Position numbers and translations under genes: made by a program
The notes under the pieces: generated by a model
Seen by the model: the letters and a program-made list of their open reading frames with translations, nothing else
What the model was told of the DNA's origin: nothing
The model's database searches: none
Shown: positions 19,488-28,890 of the stretch, piece by piece
Layout: each line of letters starts with the position of its first letter
How positions within the stretch are numbered: position 1 is the first letter of the stretch
NCBI GenBank assembly: GCA_035281585.1
Contig: DATEDP010000167.1
Span: 20,616-84,615, forward strand
Direction: 5' to 3'
Length of the DNA: 64,000 bases
DNA from: a bacterium
Lineage (GTDB): Bacteria; UBA10199; DSSB01

Positions 19488-21275
19488 TTATTTGGATTCG
19501 GGGGGACGATCCAACCACTTTTGGTAGGCTTCGAGGATCTTGGACTCGGCCGGAAGGCCGGGGAGGCTCAAACGTTGTCCCATCAGCAGCCGGGTGCCGG
19601 GGCCTTGGGTATAATGCCCTAAAAGTTGGATCGAGGCTTCGCTCAAACGACCCATGGCCGCATTCAAGGCTTCGGGAGCGCCCGGCAGCGGAGCATCGAA
19701 AAGCCGCCGATGGTCGAGCCGAAGCTCTTCGGCCAGAACTTCCCGAGAATAGGGGGTGACTTCCCCGGAAGGTGGAAGCGGTCTCATTTCGCCGGGCGAT
19801 GACCGCATCAGTTTCATCTCGACGAAAGCCTCAGCCATGGCCTGCAAGGGCAGGTCGCGGGCGGCGCTGCCGAAGAGATCAACCAATTCGGGATGGAGCC
19901 CTTGCAGGTTTTTCCTCAGCTCTTCCCTGCGGGGAGCCGGAAGCTTGGCAATCACTTCCTGTTCCAAGGTCTGACGCCGAATGTTGGAAGCCGAGCCCAG
20001 CATCACGTTCTCGACTTCGGCCTTAAACCTAGCTTCTTTGTCATTGTCCATCGGACGAGATCTTAGCACCCGAAAAGCGGAAAGATCCACCACTTGTTGC
20101 TCAGCCGCGCCCTCTTCCTCCTTCGATTTCGGCCCGCCGGGGGCTCGGGGGCCCTTCCGGGAACCGGAACCGCCATCGCCCATGCTCTCCATATAAAGAG
20201 GTCGGCCCAGTTCGTAGATCACGCTGACTTCGACCGGACGGACCGCGGGTCCAATCGCCGTCGCCATGGCCGGCGAAGCGGGGAACCATCGGACGCTTGG
20301 GGGCATGGTCGTCGTCTGCCAATCGAAGCGGCGCTGCAACGAATGGAAGCGCGCCCCGAGAACTCCGTCGGCCAGCCGCCCGGCGGCCACGAAATGCAGA
20401 TAGGTCGCCAATCCGTCGGCCAGGAAGGTGGCGGAGCTCGATGCCGGCTTCAAGCCGAGGCGCTCTTCGGCCCGCTGGGCCAACAAAATTCCGCTGAGCA
20501 TCGCGACTTGAGGCACCGCCCCCTTCAACGCTACTCCGCCGCCCAATCGGAACGCCGCTTCCTGGCCGAGCGCCCCGGTGCCTTTCAGTATGGCCAAGGT
20601 TAAGCCGACTCCGGCCAGCTCCTGGCCGACGGTGCGGGCGCTCCAATCCTGGGGCTTGCCTCCGATTTGACGGCCTAGCTTGGAGGTGAGAAGAAAAACC
20701 GGGGCCTCGGCTCCGAGACCGGAACCGGCGGCGATGAAGTTGGCCGCTGCCCGACCCGGCAAATAGGCCCGAGCCGAGCCGCTCCAGAGACGAGCCATGG
20801 TCGCCATCTTGGTGGCCCGAAAAGCCAAGGAGCCGGCGCCGAAAGCGGCGATGGCCCACGGATCGTCGAGCTCGTGGCTGACGCGGCGGAGCATGAACTC
20901 GAAACGGTCGCCGAATTGCCCTTGGCCCTGCAAGACCTTGGCGCTTCGGTCGACGGCTCTTTCCAGCTCCAGGAAACCGCCCCCAAGTTCGGCGGAGATG
21001 CTCTCGAGAAGCGCCAAGGACTCTTCAATGCGGTTGTCCCGCTCCAGGCGGCCGGCCAAATGAATCGCTCCCGCCCAAAACAGATCGGGATCCTTTTCCT
21101 TGGAAAGGGCCTCCAGCTCGGCGAAAACGGCCGGCCCCAATCGGCTTTGGTAATGGTCGCCAAGCAGATCATAAAATTGGGAGACAAAATGCCGAGGCTC
21201 GAAGGAATGGGACTCGGGAGCCGGCAAGGGGCTGCCGGATGGACGGATTTCGGTCGTGATATCAGGGTGCCCCAT
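19488..21275 (-). CDS. Shared-module protein, paralogue 1
   Basis: About 595 residues, function unknown. The N-terminus (MGHPDITTEI) resembles that of the next gene (LGHPRLTSEI). Residues about 30-330 form the shared module: HLAGRLER, FGDRFEFML, GSLAFRATK, GSGLGAEAPVF, QDWSARTVGQELAG near 210, ILKGTGAL and AEERLGLKP. The remaining about 270 residues are helical and charged without a known motif, and differ from the paralogue. ATG at 21275 is used; a TTG five codons upstream is also possible. No signal peptide. Its stop is 6 bp from that of the convergent 1934-residue gene. Confidence 0.8.
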   Translation of the reverse strand: MGHPDITTEIRPSGSPLPAPESHSFEPRHFVSQFYDLLGDHYQSRLGPAVFAELEALSKEKDPDLFWAGAIHLAGRLERDNRIEESLALLESISAELGGGFLELERAVDRSAKVLQGQGQFGDRFEFMLRRVSHELDDPWAIAAFGAGSLAFRATKMATMARLWSGSARAYLPGRAAANFIAAGSGLGAEAPVFLLTSKLGRQIGGKPQDWSARTVGQELAGVGLTLAILKGTGALGQEAAFRLGGGVALKGAVPQVAMLSGILLAQRAEERLGLKPASSSATFLADGLATYLHFVAAGRLADGVLGARFHSLQRRFDWQTTTMPPSVRWFPASPAMATAIGPAVRPVEVSVIYELGRPLYMESMGDGGSGSRKGPRAPGGPKSKEEEGAAEQQVVDLSAFRVLRSRPMDNDKEARFKAEVENVMLGSASNIRRQTLEQEVIAKLPAPRREELRKNLQGLHPELVDLFGSAARDLPLQAMAEAFVEMKLMRSSPGEMRPLPPSGEVTPYSREVLAEELRLDHRRLFDAPLPGAPEALNAAMGRLSEASIQLLGHYTQGPGTRLLMGQRLSLPGLPAESKILEAYQKWLDRPPESK

Positions 21276-21380
21276 AGGTGTATCGCCCAACTACCCGAAA
21301 ATACTAAAAAAAACAGAAGGACCTATCAGTACATATCGTCTTTTTCCGCCTGAAGTTGCGCTGACCACCATAAAAAATGC

Positions 21381-23897
21381 TCAGTCCGAGGACAATTCGA
21401 ATTTTCCGGCGTGGTTCCGGTAAAGATTGAGCGAAGTCTCGGGATGGCGACGGGGCCGAATTTCGATTTTTCCGAATGCCAGGTCACCCCATTGATTCAA
21501 AACATTGACCAACATTTTTCCGTGGTTGGGTTCCCAATCGCGGAGGATGGAAACCGACAAGGTTTGACCGTCCTCCAATTTGACCTGGCGAGTGTATTGG
21601 AGCTGCTGAAGCAAATCCATGACGTCGCTGCTGGAAAGCGCGATCCCCGGCTCCCAAGCCAGCGGCCGGTTCCAACCGGAGCTCCGGCCCTGGACCTGGT
21701 CGTTGAGACGCTGAAAGGTGTGGGTCTTCTGAGTCCGATTGTCGTGAACGACCAAGATGCACCCGGCACGCAAGTCTCGGAAGATATGCTGCCAACTTTC
21801 GACGTTCGTCGGGATGCCGGAGGCCGACCCTTCGAACCACAGCTCGATGCGCCGGGGGGTGGAGCGATCGGACAAACGGCTCGCCACGTCCTTCATGCCT
21901 TGGAGCGAGGTGACCACCGCGAAAGGCTGGACCAAGCCCGGTTTTTTCGCTTCGGTCGGGGTCAAAGCTCTCGGAAAGATCGGACGCTCCTCGGCTTTCA
22001 AGGTCACCTCGAGACCCGGCTCGCTGGCGGCGGCCGACGGCAAAGGAGATAAGATCCTGCCGGCATCTTCGAGGGTCCAGTCGCCCTCGGGAGCGCGGTA
22101 ACGATAGGGCGGCACCCCGTCTCCCAGCTCGACGTTGAAGGACTTTCCGGCGATCCGATAAAACCTCAAAGTCCGCTCGATGAATTTGGGATAGGACAGC
22201 TCATAGCCTTTCGGGCTCTGGCCCTGAAAACGAACCTGGTATTCGATGTCGGGGGAAGGCCGCGGTTGTCGAGTTTGACTTTCGATGTAGAGATAGAGAT
22301 CGAGCGGGGTTTCGGCTTCGAATTCGTGAGTTCCCGAATAGCGATTGAGCCTCCAGATCGGATCGTTCTCTTCGGTCCAGAGCAGCCGCCGTTCTTCGAC
22401 CCTGCCGGTGAAGGTTTTTCGCTGGGCCACTTGCAGGATTCGAAACGGAGTTCGGTCGGGAAACTTTTCGCCAAGATCTTTGGTCAAGGCGTTTAAATAG
22501 GCGGGGGTCACCAAGGCGCTGGGCGAAATCTTTTGCATGGCTTCCAAGCCGGGCTCGAGCACGATGGTCCTGGGATAGTGCCAACCTTGACGGTGACGGT
22601 AGGCCGAAGTCAGCATTCGCGGAATCGCCTCGACCGAGGAGGTGAACATGGGAACCGCGTTGGAGGGCTGGGATGTTTCCAGGGGAAACCACCTATTACT
22701 CACCGTGTCCCTGCCGAAGCCGAATTGGCGGGGAACTTCAAGCGCGGGGTTGCTCTTGTCGCCGTTCCCGTCGTCGAAGGCACTGCTTAGCAAGGGGGAC
22801 TGGGCCAGCTCTTGAATAGAGGCGCCGGCGCCCAACTTTCCACCGGCCGAAGTCGCGGCCGCGAAGGCCAAGGCCGGAATTCGGCTGCTGGCTCCTGCGA
22901 GATTTTCCGCCCGCCAATCCATCCGTCGTTGCAAACTTTGAAATCCGGCGCCCAGGACCCGGTCGGCCAAGCGGGCACCCACCAGGAATTGGAGATAAGT
23001 GGAAAAAGTGTCGGCCAGCAAAGTCGCCTCGTTCGAATGGGGCCGCAGGCCCAAAGCCTCCTCGCCGCGCCGGGCCCCGGCGATGCCGCCCAGCAAACCG
23101 ACTTGCGGCGCCGCGGCCTGAGCCAGACGACCCAAGACGGAGGCCCGGGCCAAGGGACTGCCCTGCAGGGCTTGAACGGCCTCGCGGCTCAAAGCTCCGG
23201 CGCCCTTCAGACAAAACAAAGTGAGGCCGACGCCGGCGAGCTCATGGCCCAAGGTTTCGCCGCGCCAATCTTGGGGCGCTCCGCCGAGCTGGTGACCTAG
23301 TTTGGTGGAAAATAGGAAGACCGGGGTTTCAACGCTCAAGCCCGCCGCCGAGGCCAAGAGGCCGGCGCCGCGGCGGCCCAGAAAAAATCCCTGGCCCGGG
23401 CTCCAAAGCCGGGAAAGCGCGCCGAGCTTGGCGGCGCGGAAAGCCAGCGAGCCCACGCCGAAGCCGGCGATCATCCAAGGATCGCTGGCTTCGCGGCTCA
23501 AGCGGTGCAGCAAGAATTCAAAGCGCGCACCGCCCTCCCCTTCGCCGGCCATCGCCTGCAAGCTTCGTCCGGCGCGGGCGCTCAAGCCGGGAAAGCTTGC
23601 CGCCGCCGATTGGGCGACCGTTCCATACAAAGCGGCGGCGGAGTCGAGTCGATCGCCCCGCTCCAAGCGATCGGCCAGGCGCAGCGCCTCTTGCCAAAAC
23701 AGCTCGGCATCTCCTTCACCGGCGAGGGCTTGCAGCTCCCGGAAGACGCTGCGGCCGAGCCGGGCTTCGGGATCGGGGCCAAGGCTTTCCAAAAGCTCAT
23801 GGACGAGCATTCGGGAATCAAAAGATGAAGGAAAGACCGGCTGTACAGCGGCCGGCGAGTGGATTTCGCTCGTCAAACGAGGGTGCCCCAAGGTCAT
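21381..23897 (-). CDS. Shared-module protein, paralogue 2
   Basis: 838 residues, function unknown. Residues about 25-320 carry the shared module, closest to paralogue 1 (ALRLADRLERGDR, GGARFEFLLHRLS, GSLAFRAAKLGALSRLW, QDWRGETLGHELAG near 208, LKGAGALS, EEALGLRPH, LADRVLGAGFQSLQRR). Residues 370-838 form a separate region rich in strands and aromatic residues (WRLNRYSGTHEFE, YRIAGKSFNVELGDGVPPY), which I do not recognise. Tandem with paralogue 1 with a 105 bp gap, likely cotranscribed. The start ATG gives MTLGHP. Confidence 0.8.
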   Translation of the reverse strand: MTLGHPRLTSEIHSPAAVQPVFPSSFDSRMLVHELLESLGPDPEARLGRSVFRELQALAGEGDAELFWQEALRLADRLERGDRLDSAAALYGTVAQSAAASFPGLSARAGRSLQAMAGEGEGGARFEFLLHRLSREASDPWMIAGFGVGSLAFRAAKLGALSRLWSPGQGFFLGRRGAGLLASAAGLSVETPVFLFSTKLGHQLGGAPQDWRGETLGHELAGVGLTLFCLKGAGALSREAVQALQGSPLARASVLGRLAQAAAPQVGLLGGIAGARRGEEALGLRPHSNEATLLADTFSTYLQFLVGARLADRVLGAGFQSLQRRMDWRAENLAGASSRIPALAFAAATSAGGKLGAGASIQELAQSPLLSSAFDDGNGDKSNPALEVPRQFGFGRDTVSNRWFPLETSQPSNAVPMFTSSVEAIPRMLTSAYRHRQGWHYPRTIVLEPGLEAMQKISPSALVTPAYLNALTKDLGEKFPDRTPFRILQVAQRKTFTGRVEERRLLWTEENDPIWRLNRYSGTHEFEAETPLDLYLYIESQTRQPRPSPDIEYQVRFQGQSPKGYELSYPKFIERTLRFYRIAGKSFNVELGDGVPPYRYRAPEGDWTLEDAGRILSPLPSAAASEPGLEVTLKAEERPIFPRALTPTEAKKPGLVQPFAVVTSLQGMKDVASRLSDRSTPRRIELWFEGSASGIPTNVESWQHIFRDLRAGCILVVHDNRTQKTHTFQRLNDQVQGRSSGWNRPLAWEPGIALSSSDVMDLLQQLQYTRQVKLEDGQTLSVSILRDWEPNHGKMLVNVLNQWGDLAFGKIEIRPRRHPETSLNLYRNHAGKFELSSD

Positions 23898-23981
23898 AGA
23901 ATCTCAAAACCTACGCAAGATGGATGACTTAGAGCCCTCGTGGATATCGTTCCTTAGCCGGCGAAGTTGCGCCTCGGCAAT

Positions 23982-24018
23982 AAAAAAAGGACCCAGCCGC
24001 CCGAAGGCGGCCGGATCC
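23982..24018 (-). terminator. Intrinsic terminator of the DUF4382 lipoprotein gene
   Basis: On the minus strand GGATCCGGCCGCC-TTC-GGGCGGCTGGGTCC is followed by TTTTTTT. It lies 19 bp beyond the lipoprotein stop codon and is a textbook rho-independent terminator. Confidence 0.9.
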
Positions 24019-24036
24019 CCTTGCGGACAAAAAAGC

Positions 24037-25176
24037 TTAGAAGCTCAGGTTCAGCACCGTTTCGGCGCCGGCCGAGATCTCGACCGCGGCCTCCTGGGTC
24101 GGGAAACCGCAGGTGGCGGCAACGGCGTCGTAGCTGCCGGCGGCCAATTCGGCCGAATAGGAGCTGCCGTTCAGGATGTCGAGCGACTCGACCTCCACCG
24201 ACTCGGGCAAGCCGCCCAAGCTCAGCTCCTGCTCCAGGCTCAAGAAAGCGAAGGTGTCGGCGTCGGCTCCGGTGATGGCCAAGGTTCCACCGAGCGTTCC
24301 GGTTTCGACGACGGCCAGAGTGAAATCCTGGACCGGGTTGGCGGCCGCCACCGCCGCAAAATTGACCGCGGCGGTCTCGAAGCCGGTGGCGGTGGCCACC
24401 AGGTTATAATCGCCGGGGCGAACGAAGAGCTGATAGTCGCCGTTGAGATCGGTCAGGGTCGAGGCCTGGATGAGGACCCGATCCACCGGATCGGCCGCTG
24501 CCGGATTGAAGACTTGGGCACTCACTTCGGCGTTGGCGATGGCCGCGCCGTCGGCGGCGAGGACCCGGCCGGTGATCAAAGTGAAATCCTGGGTCTCGAG
24601 CAGCTTGATCGTCGGCTTGAGATTGTAAATGCCGCTATTGCCGGCCACCACCACCGAGGCCGCCGCGTCGAAGTCGAGGATCAGCTCGGTGGTCTGATTC
24701 TCGGCCACCTCGCATTTGCCGGCGCAAATGATCTTGATGCCGGTTTGCTCGCCGCTCGGCACGGTCAGCTCGTGAATTTCTTGGTCGTCGGCGTCGACGA
24801 CGTAATTGGCGAAGGGATGGCTGTGACAAAGGATATTGGGACCGTCATCGGGCACGGTGCCGATGATCAGGCGAACTTGGTTATAGCTCCCAGCCTCGAG
24901 CGGACCTTCGCCCAAACCTTCGACGACCCCATCGGTGAGATCCAATAAATTGAAGGTCCGGTTGGGCTCGGCGACGGTCACCCACCCTCCTTCGACATCG
25001 CCACCCTGCTGGTTGACTTGAATCTCGGTGATCGTGACGTAAACTGCGGAATAATCTTCGGTCGGACCGTCGGTCAGTCCGACCGACATGGTGCCATTGC
25101 CCGAACCACCGCAGGCGCCAAGGGCAAAAAACGAGGCAAATCCAAGGGTTTTTAATGATAAGCTCAATGATTTCAT
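24037..25176 (-). CDS. DUF4382 lipoprotein with carboxypeptidase-regulatory-like domain
   Basis: 379-residue exported lipoprotein. A signal peptide ends in the lipobox ALGAC, with Cys at about residue 22. A DUF4382 domain follows (GLTDGPTEDYSAVYVTITEIQV, about 32-190), then a beta-sandwich of the carboxypeptidase regulatory type near 200-290 (ITGRVLAADGAAIANAEV ... DLNGDYQLFVRPGDY), then a small strand-rich end. Probably anchored in an envelope membrane facing the periplasm or surface; the ligand is unknown. Monocistronic, with its own terminator. Confidence 0.85.
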   Translation of the reverse strand: MKSLSLSLKTLGFASFFALGACGGSGNGTMSVGLTDGPTEDYSAVYVTITEIQVNQQGGDVEGGWVTVAEPNRTFNLLDLTDGVVEGLGEGPLEAGSYNQVRLIIGTVPDDGPNILCHSHPFANYVVDADDQEIHELTVPSGEQTGIKIICAGKCEVAENQTTELILDFDAAASVVVAGNSGIYNLKPTIKLLETQDFTLITGRVLAADGAAIANAEVSAQVFNPAAADPVDRVLIQASTLTDLNGDYQLFVRPGDYNLVATATGFETAAVNFAAVAAANPVQDFTLAVVETGTLGGTLAITGADADTFAFLSLEQELSLGGLPESVEVESLDILNGSSYSAELAAGSYDAVAATCGFPTQEAAVEISAGAETVLNLSF

Positions 25177-25248
25177 TGCATTTCCTCCTCATGGGGTTGA
25201 GAGAGATCACGACGCCTCGACGCTTATTTTACCGCAGAGTCACAATTT

Positions 25249-25947
25249 TTATCGGGGCGGCTTAACTGGCTGGATTTCGACCATTTGACCGGGCTGAAGG
25301 CTGCCCAAGACGATCTCGCCATGGCGAACCCGGATGAGACGAAGCACTCGGATGCCGACCGCCTCGAGCATCCGGCGAATCTCGCGCTTGACCCCCTCGC
25401 CCAGCGTGATTTCGATCCAGAGGCCCCCCTTCGAAGGGATTCGTTTCAGCTGCAGGGCCTTGACCCGCTTTTCTTCCAGCTCGATGCCGCCCAGCAAGCG
25501 CCGGCGCTCTTCCGGTTCCAAGGGACGCGAAACCTGAACTTGGTAGACTTTGCGGATTTCGAAGGAGGGGTGGGTGTAGCGTTGGAGAAATTCGCCGTCG
25601 TCAGTGAGCAGCAGGAGCCCTTCCGACTCCTTGTCGAGCCGGCCGACCGCGTTGACCTCCGGTGGCAGCCGGAGCAGGTCGAAGACGGTCTTGCGGCCCT
25701 GAGGATCGCTCTTGCTGACCACGACTCCGCGCGGCTTGTAGTAGGCGAAGTACCGGTGCTTGGATTCGGGCTGACGCAGCGCTTTGCCGTCGACCTCGAT
25801 CGAATCGGCGGCCGGGTCGGCCTTGACGCCGAGCTCGCGGACGATCTTGCCGTTGACTTTGACCCGGCCCGAAAGGATCGCGGCTTCGGCATGGCGGCGA
25901 CTGGCGATGCCGGCGCGGGAGAGGATTTTTTGCAGGCGCTCGAGCAT
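25249..25947 (-). CDS. rluB: 23S rRNA pseudouridine synthase (RsuA/RluB family)
   Basis: Converts a specific uridine of ribosomal RNA to pseudouridine. The 232-residue protein has an N-terminal S4 domain (LQKILSRAGIASRRHAE), the YYKPRGVVVS strand near 69, the catalytic aspartate in AVGRLDKESEGLLLLT near 100, and the C-terminal GVKREIRRMLEAVG near 187. The position after trpS-scpA-scpB favours RluB, which is often next to scpB, but RsuA or RluE/F specificity cannot be excluded from sequence. Confidence 0.92.
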   Translation of the reverse strand: MLERLQKILSRAGIASRRHAEAAILSGRVKVNGKIVRELGVKADPAADSIEVDGKALRQPESKHRYFAYYKPRGVVVSKSDPQGRKTVFDLLRLPPEVNAVGRLDKESEGLLLLTDDGEFLQRYTHPSFEIRKVYQVQVSRPLEPEERRRLLGGIELEEKRVKALQLKRIPSKGGLWIEITLGEGVKREIRRMLEAVGIRVLRLIRVRHGEIVLGSLQPGQMVEIQPVKPPR

Positions 25948-25952
25948 GCGAA

Positions 25953-26070
25953 TTCCCTCCCCTTTGTAAGGGGAGGGTTAGGGAGGGGTAGAGCGATAGC
26001 AAAACGCAAAAGCTTGCTTCTTTAGCCAGCTCTCTACCTCCCCCTGCCCCCTCCTTACAAAGGAGGGGGT
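25953..26070. repeat. Family B palindromic element
   Basis: Inverted arms TCCCTCCCCTTTGTAAGGGGAGGG and CCCCCTCCTTACAAAGGAGGGGG, with inner stems around TAGAG and CTCTA. Full copies are also at 33.7, 57.0 and 59.6 kb. The arm provides the last codons and stop of scpB. Confidence 0.9.
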
Positions 26071-26933
26071 TTCTCCTCCTCGCTCTTCTCTTCCGCGAAA
26101 ATCTCTTTCTCGACGTCGCGAAGCCCTTTTAGCGAGGACTCGAGGTCGAGGATGGCTTCCTCATCCTCTTCATCCAAAGCGGCGATCATCTGCTGAACCG
26201 CCTCGCCCTCGAGCAGCGAATCCTCGGGCTCGAGCTCGGCCTCGTTCTCGACCACCGTCCCCTCGCCGCTCTTGCGTTGGAACTCTTCTTCCAGCTCCCG
26301 GAATTCCTTCAAGGTCGGAAGCTCCTGGAGGCTCTTGAGCTGGAAGAGCTCCAGGAAGTCCTGGGTGGTGCCGTAGAGCATCGGCTTGCCGGGCTCGTCC
26401 TTCTTGCCGACGATGCGAACCAGGTTTTTCTCGAGCAGGGTCTTGAGCACACCGCCCGAATCGACGCCCCGAATCAAATCGATCTCGACCCGGGTGATCG
26501 GCTGCTTGTAGGCCACGATGGCCAAGGTTTCGAGCGAGGGCTTGGAGATCTTGGTCGGCTTGGGCTGGTAGAATTGCTGGAGGATGGCGGCGTTCTCCGG
26601 CTTGGTCCGGAACTGCCAGCCATTGGCCACCTCGGTGAGCACGATCCCACGCTGATCTTGGGTCCGGTACTCGGCGGCCAGGTCTTCCAAGGCCTGAATG
26701 ATCTCGCTGCGGCCGATTTTTTCGGCCTCCCGCTCGGCGACCGCTTCCAATTGGCTGGCGGGGTCGGCCGGCGGCTCGGTGGCGCCCGCCTCGCCTTCGC
26801 CGGCCTCGACCGCCGGCCGGGCCAAAAGCTCCTCGTAATTTTGCACCGCCACCAGCATTTCCGGGACCTTCAAGGGGTGCTCCGAGACGAAGATCAAGCT
26901 TTCAAGGAAGGATTTGAGACGGATGCTTTCCAT
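26055..26933 (-). CDS. scpB: Segregation and condensation protein B
   Basis: Winged-helix partner of the SMC-ScpA condensin complex in chromosome segregation. The hallmark [23 protein letters not shown] motif begins near residue 131, followed by [30 protein letters not shown]. At 292 residues it is longer than usual because of an acidic insertion near residues 40-70 and an acidic C-terminal tail from about 230. The final PPPL and stop TAA are supplied by a family B repeat. Eight bp after scpA. Confidence 0.94.
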   Translation of the reverse strand: MESIRLKSFLESLIFVSEHPLKVPEMLVAVQNYEELLARPAVEAGEGEAGATEPPADPASQLEAVAEREAEKIGRSEIIQALEDLAAEYRTQDQRGIVLTEVANGWQFRTKPENAAILQQFYQPKPTKISKPSLETLAIVAYKQPITRVEIDLIRGVDSGGVLKTLLEKNLVRIVGKKDEPGKPMLYGTTQDFLELFQLKSLQELPTLKEFRELEEEFQRKSGEGTVVENEAELEPEDSLLEGEAVQQMIAALDEEDEEAILDLESSLKGLRDVEKEIFAEEKSEEEKPPPL

Positions 26934-26940
26934 ATTTCAC

Positions 26941-27711
26941 CTATTGGATGGTCACGTTGGCTTCGATGTTCTGCAAGTCGGCGCCCTCGAAAACCGGGAC
27001 CATGTAAATTTCGCCGTAAGTTTGGTTTTGGGTGACCTGAAGGACCTTGAGCCGGACCATCTCGAGGATGGCCAGGAAGGTCACGATCAAGCGGTCGCGG
27101 GTGGCTTCGCCCTCGAAGAGGGCGCGAAACTCGACCATCTCGCGGCCGCGCAGCCGGTCCATCAGCTCGTAGATCCGTTCGGTCACCGAGACTCGCTCGA
27201 CCCGGACCTCGTGGATCGTCTTGGCCGGGGCCTTCTTCAGCATCTCGTAGAAGCAGCTGATGAGCTGGAAGAGGTCGACTTCGACCGGAGCTTCTTCCTC
27301 CTCGATCGGGTCGATCGGGACGCTGTGGGTGAAAACGTCGCGGCCGAGCATCGGCCGCTCGATGAGCTGGGTGGCCGCCTCTTTATAGCGCTGGTACTCG
27401 AGCAGGCGCCGGATCAGCTCGGCCCTTGGGTCCCCACCCTCTTCGTCCTCCTCGCCTTCCTGGTGGTCGGGCAAGAGCAGCTTGGATTTGATGTGGGCCA
27501 GCTCGCTGGCCATCAGCAAAAAATCGCCGGCCAGGTCGATGTTCAGCTCCTCGAGCAAATTGAGATATTCCATGTATTGCTCGAGGACCAAGGTGATCGG
27601 GATGTTGACGATGTCGAGGTCGTTCTTCTTGATGAGATGGAGCAGCAGATCGAGCGGTCCCTCGAAGACTTCCAAGTCGACTTTATAGGCCGTTTGGCTT
27701 TCCATGGTCAT
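26941..27711 (-). CDS. scpA: Segregation and condensation protein A
   Basis: Kleisin subunit of the SMC-ScpAB complex. The start ATG overlaps the trpS stop by 4 bp (ATGA) and gives MTMESQTAYKVDLEVFEGPL, with the family signature FEGPLDLLLHLI near 16. The central part is acidic; the C-terminal winged-helix region (about 190-256) has TFLAILEMVRLK. 256 residues is normal. A longer open frame that runs upstream across trpS is out of frame with real coding and is discarded. Confidence 0.94.
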   Translation of the reverse strand: MTMESQTAYKVDLEVFEGPLDLLLHLIKKNDLDIVNIPITLVLEQYMEYLNLLEELNIDLAGDFLLMASELAHIKSKLLLPDHQEGEEDEEGGDPRAELIRRLLEYQRYKEAATQLIERPMLGRDVFTHSVPIDPIEEEEAPVEVDLFQLISCFYEMLKKAPAKTIHEVRVERVSVTERIYELMDRLRGREMVEFRALFEGEATRDRLIVTFLAILEMVRLKVLQVTQNQTYGEIYMVPVFEGADLQNIEANVTIQ

Positions 27712-28694
27712 AGTCCCATCACCTCGTAGACCTTTTGCAGCTGAACCTGGGCCGCTTTGCGGGCCCGCTCGGCGCCGGCGGCCAGGATCTCGTCGACCCA
27801 GGCCGGCTTGGCTTCGAATTCCTTGCGCCGCTCTTGGATCGGCTTGAGGAAGGCGATCAAGTTTTCGGTGGCCAGCTTCTTGTCCTCGACGCAGCCGATC
27901 TCGGCGGCCCGGCATTGAACATTGACCCTCGCGATCGTCTCCGGCGGCGAGAAGAGCTTGTGGTAGTCGAAGACCGTGCAGACGTCGGGATTGCCGGGGT
28001 CGCTGCGCCGCACCCGCGCCGGATCGGTCACCGCGTCGCCCATTTTTTTGCGCAAGGCGGCTTCGTCGTCGCTCAGGTAAATCGAATTTCCGTAGCTCTT
28101 CGACATCTTCCTTCCATCCAGGCCCGGAACTTTCGGCGAAGGCGTCAAGAGCGGCTGGGGCTCGACGAAGGTTTCGCCGTAAAGGTGATTGAAGCGGCGG
28201 AGGATCTCGCGGGAAAGCTCGAGATGGGCGACCTGATCCTGGCCGACCGGAACATAATTGGCCTTGTAGATCGCCACGTCGGCGGTTTGCAAGAGGGGAT
28301 AGCCCAGAAAACCGTAAGTCGAGAGGTCGCGGTCCTTCAGCTCGTTTTTCAGCTCCTTGTAGCTGGGAACCCGCTCCAGCCAGCTGATCGGCGTCAGCAT
28401 CGAGAGGAGGAGATGGAGCTCGGCGTGCTCCGGCACTCGCGATTGGAGAAACAATGTACAGCGCTGGGGATCGAGGCCCACCGCCAGCCAATCGAGGAGG
28501 ATATCGCGGCTGGCGCCCCGCAGAACCTTGGGGTCCTGGTATTCGGTGGTCAGGGCATGCCAGTCGGCCACGAAGAAGTAACAGCGGTACTGCTCCTGAA
28601 GCTCCAGCCAATTCTTCAAGACCCCGAAATAATGGCCCAAATGGAGCTTTCCGGTGGGTCGCATCCCGCTGACGACGATTTTTTCGGTGGTCAT
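27708..28694 (-). CDS. trpS: Tryptophanyl-tRNA synthetase
   Basis: Class I aminoacyl-tRNA synthetase charging tRNA-Trp. The HIGH-type motif is GKLHLGHYFG near 15 and the KMSKS loop is GRKMSKSYGN near 190. GQDQVAHLELSREI near 149 and the 328-residue length match bacterial TrpRS. First gene of trpS-scpA-scpB-rluB, transcribed divergently from the histidine kinase fusion. Confidence 0.97.
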   Translation of the reverse strand: MTTEKIVVSGMRPTGKLHLGHYFGVLKNWLELQEQYRCYFFVADWHALTTEYQDPKVLRGASRDILLDWLAVGLDPQRCTLFLQSRVPEHAELHLLLSMLTPISWLERVPSYKELKNELKDRDLSTYGFLGYPLLQTADVAIYKANYVPVGQDQVAHLELSREILRRFNHLYGETFVEPQPLLTPSPKVPGLDGRKMSKSYGNSIYLSDDEAALRKKMGDAVTDPARVRRSDPGNPDVCTVFDYHKLFSPPETIARVNVQCRAAEIGCVEDKKLATENLIAFLKPIQERRKEFEAKPAWVDEILAAGAERARKAAQVQLQKVYEVMGL

Positions 28695-28890
28695 ATCTGG
28701 TAATGCCTCGTAATTATTATGCCAATAACAGAGAAGGCCGGGCCGGGCAACGGCGACATTTTCCCCTTTTCATTTTTCCCGGACCGGGTTAGTTACCGGA
28801 AACACAGGGTTTTCAAGCAAAATCAACATCTCGTTAGGTTCACCGTTTTTCTTCGAGGGTGTAAAGACTGAGCGGTGGCCTGCCCTTGGC

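Noticed and set aside
26941..28611. Longer 556-residue version of ScpA
   Set aside because: The N-terminal 300 residues overlap trpS in another frame; ATG at 27711 overlapping the trpS stop fits the family start.
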